From positions 82,958-146,957 of the forward strand of contig NZ_NHRX01000066.1 of the NCBI RefSeq assembly GCF_016653115.1: a stretch of 64,000 nucleotides of DNA, in the 5' to 3' direction. A program made the position numbers and the translations under genes. The notes under the pieces were generated by a model. The model saw nothing but the letters and a program-made list of their open reading frames with translations. It did not search any database and had not been told where the DNA came from. Below, piece by piece: positions 62,548 through 64,000 of this stretch (within the stretch, counting starts at the first letter, position 1; each line of letters starts with the position of its first letter). Source of the stretch: Rhodocyclus purpureus (GTDB taxonomy: Bacteria; Pseudomonadota; Gammaproteobacteria; Burkholderiales; Rhodocyclaceae).

Positions 62548-63705
62548 ATGACCAGTAGCCGCCGCATCGCCCACCTCGACATGGACGCCTTCTTCGCGTC
62601 GGTCGAGTTGCTGCATTACCCGGAATTGCGCGGGCAGGCGGTGGTCGTCGGCGGACGCAGCGCGCGCGTCGCCGCGAAAGCCGCCACGGCAGGTGAAGCC
62701 GGTGCGCGCTTCCCCCGGCTGCGCGAGTACGTCGGACGCGGCGTCGTCACCACCTCGACCTACGAAGCGCGCGCGCTCGGCGTCTTCTCCGGGATGGGGC
62801 TGATGCAGTCGGCCCGCCTTGCGCCGGACGCGATCCTGCTGCCGGCCAACTTCGATGCCTACCGCGAGTACTCGCGCCGTTTCAAGGCCGCGGTGGCGGC
62901 GATCGCCCCGCGCATCGAGGATCGCGGCATCGACGAGATCTACATCGACCTCTCCGACATCGACGAGGCGAGCGAGCCGCTGGCGCGGCGGATCAAGGAC
63001 GCGGTCTTCGCCGCGACCGGGCTGCACTGCTCGATCGGCATCTCGCCGAACAAGCTGCTGGCGAAGATCGCCTCCGACCTCGACAAACCCGACGGACTGA
63101 CCCTGCTCGGCCGCGAAGACGTGCCGACGCGACTGTGGCCGCTACCGGCGCGCAAGATCAACGGCATCGGTCCGAAGGCGAGCGAGGTGCTGGCGCGCAA
63201 CGGGATCAATACCATCGGCGAACTGGCCGCGGCGCCGCGTGAACTGCTGCTCCGCCTCTTCGGCAGCGCCACCGCCGCCTGGATGAATCGCGTCGCGCAT
63301 GGCGAGGATGAGCGTCCGCTCGTCACCGCTTCAGTGCCCAAATCGCTCAGCCGCGAGACGACCTTCGAGCGCGACCTGCACGCGCGCCAGGACCGCGAGC
63401 AACTTTCGGAAATCTTCACCAAGCTGTGCACGCGCGTCGCCGCCGACCTCGAGCGCAAGGGCTATGCCGGCAGAACGATCGGCATCAAGTTGAAATACGC
63501 CGATTTCAGCAGCGTCACCCGCGACCTCACCCTGCCGGTCGCCGTCGCCGATGCCGGCGCGATCCGCAAGGCGGCCGGGGAATGCCTGAAACGCGTTCCC
63601 TTGAGCAAGAAGATCCGCCTGCTCGGCGTCAGGGTGAGCGGGCTGGTGGCCCCGCAGCAGCAGGCGCCCGAGGCGAGCGGCGTGCAGGGGGAGTTGCCGT
63701 TCTGA
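62548..63705 (+). CDS. dinB: DNA polymerase IV
   Basis: 385 residues. Y-family translesion polymerase with palm residues in AHLDMDAFFASVELL and IEDRGIDEIYIDLSD, a YCSIGISPNKLLAKIASDLD-type motif (here HCSIGISPNK), KPDGL, the helix-hairpin-helix INGIGPKASEVLARNGINTI and a little-finger domain (SRETTFERDLHARQDREQLS). The last residues QGELPF form a beta-clamp binding motif of the QxxLxF type. No LexA box was recognised upstream. Confidence 0.95.
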   Translation: MTSSRRIAHLDMDAFFASVELLHYPELRGQAVVVGGRSARVAAKAATAGEAGARFPRLREYVGRGVVTTSTYEARALGVFSGMGLMQSARLAPDAILLPANFDAYREYSRRFKAAVAAIAPRIEDRGIDEIYIDLSDIDEASEPLARRIKDAVFAATGLHCSIGISPNKLLAKIASDLDKPDGLTLLGREDVPTRLWPLPARKINGIGPKASEVLARNGINTIGELAAAPRELLLRLFGSATAAWMNRVAHGEDERPLVTASVPKSLSRETTFERDLHARQDREQLSEIFTKLCTRVAADLERKGYAGRTIGIKLKYADFSSVTRDLTLPVAVADAGAIRKAAGECLKRVPLSKKIRLLGVRVSGLVAPQQQAPEASGVQGELPF

Positions 63706-63789
63706 GCGGGAGTCTCGGGTTACGCTGCGCTAACGATCATGGCGAGTCGCGACACCCCTGAGCATGAAACGCAGCCATTCGCTTCAATG

Positions 63790-64000
63790 CGTCATTGCGA
63801 GGTGCGTAGCGCCGTGGCAATCCAGTGCGTTCTTCCGTCTCCTCGCCCTGCACGATGCGAGACCTACGTACTGGATCGCCACGCCCTGCGGGCTCGCGAT
63901 GACGGATTCGCTTCACTGCCGTCATTGCGAGGCGCGTAGCGCCGTGGCAATCCAGTTCGTTCTTCCGTCTCCTCGCCCTGCACGATGCGAGACCTACGCA
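63790..64000 (+). repeat. Palindromic repeat cluster D, one full and one partial unit
   Basis: A 115-base unit at 63790-63904 and a second starting at 63920 that runs past the window edge, both in the orientation of cluster C. The core (TTCTTCCGTCTCCTCGCCCT, GCACGATGCGAGACCTACG) is shorter than in C. The upstream stretch 63735-63785 (ATGGCGAGTCGCGACACCCC, TGAGCATGAAACGCAGCCAT) is the reverse complement, with changes, of the leader seen in cluster B. Confidence 0.88.

Overview
The window looks like chromosomal DNA of a GC-rich betaproteobacterium, most likely Rhodocyclales. Support comes from the gene set (DUF2863, the SpecificRecomb membrane family, minCDE, class II hybrid-cluster protein, HPP protein) and from the codon use. 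The order-level placement is inference, and no rRNA is present to settle it. The lysC gene runs off the left edge and a dispersed palindromic repeat runs off the right edge.

Layout. 1-1204 is lysC (5' partial), followed by tRNA-Ser(GCT) and a terminator. 1405-4595 is a gene-poor, decayed patch: two copies of a truncated transposase start flank an NTF2-like gene, with an IS3-type transposase remnant, a Met/His-rich periplasmic protein and a flavin-reductase-like fragment. A near-copy of the tRNA-Ser 3' end at 3497-3519 makes this patch a candidate remnant of an integrated island. 4596-11527 (mostly minus) holds a yeast-type cytosine deaminase, a DedA-rhodanese fusion, a second EF-G-like GTPase, a thioesterase, a His-rich secreted protein and minCDE. 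11747-15196 is norR followed by hcp, with three NorR-type sites and a sigma-54 promoter between them. Two identical tRNA-Arg(ACG) genes follow, then a 53-residue membrane protein, a DUF2914 protein, rlmD, a small lipoprotein and thrC. 20518-21400 is a tandem cluster of palindromic repeats. nadC and nnr come next, then a TonB-dependent receptor gene broken by one stop codon, its substrate-binding partner, and purL.

From 31653: a P-loop protein with azlCD, a second repeat cluster, then a minus-strand run DUF2863-yciB-yciI-bolA-parvulin. 38155-40974 is a compact sufC / sufB-D-like / class V fructose-bisphosphatase operon. 41184-43755 is a four-gene coupled operon (66-residue protein, PAS protein, nicotinamidase-like hydrolase, nicotinate phosphoribosyltransferase), divergent from a conserved 469-residue protein of unknown role. 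Then come a SpecificRecomb membrane protein, yaaA, a PIN-domain protein, dusC, a TrmB-like/YkgJ-like fusion, a third repeat cluster, an HPP membrane protein, an orphan antitoxin with a residual toxin tail, a secreted cyclase-family protein, a divergent pyruvate kinase, acnB, an Ala-Gly-repeat protein, an orphan type VI Hcp, def, dinB and a fourth repeat cluster.

Themes. NAD metabolism recurs (nadC, nnr, pncB, nicotinamidase-like). Aspartate-family amino-acid synthesis is represented by lysC and thrC. Nitrosative-stress defence is represented by norR-hcp. At least fourteen copies of one palindromic element family lie only between genes. No CRISPR array, complete insertion sequence or phage was seen. 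The strongest leads are the NorR/sigma-54/hcp control region, the Suf-like/FBPase operon, the TrmB-YkgJ fusion, and the nicotinamidase homologue lacking two of three catalytic residues.
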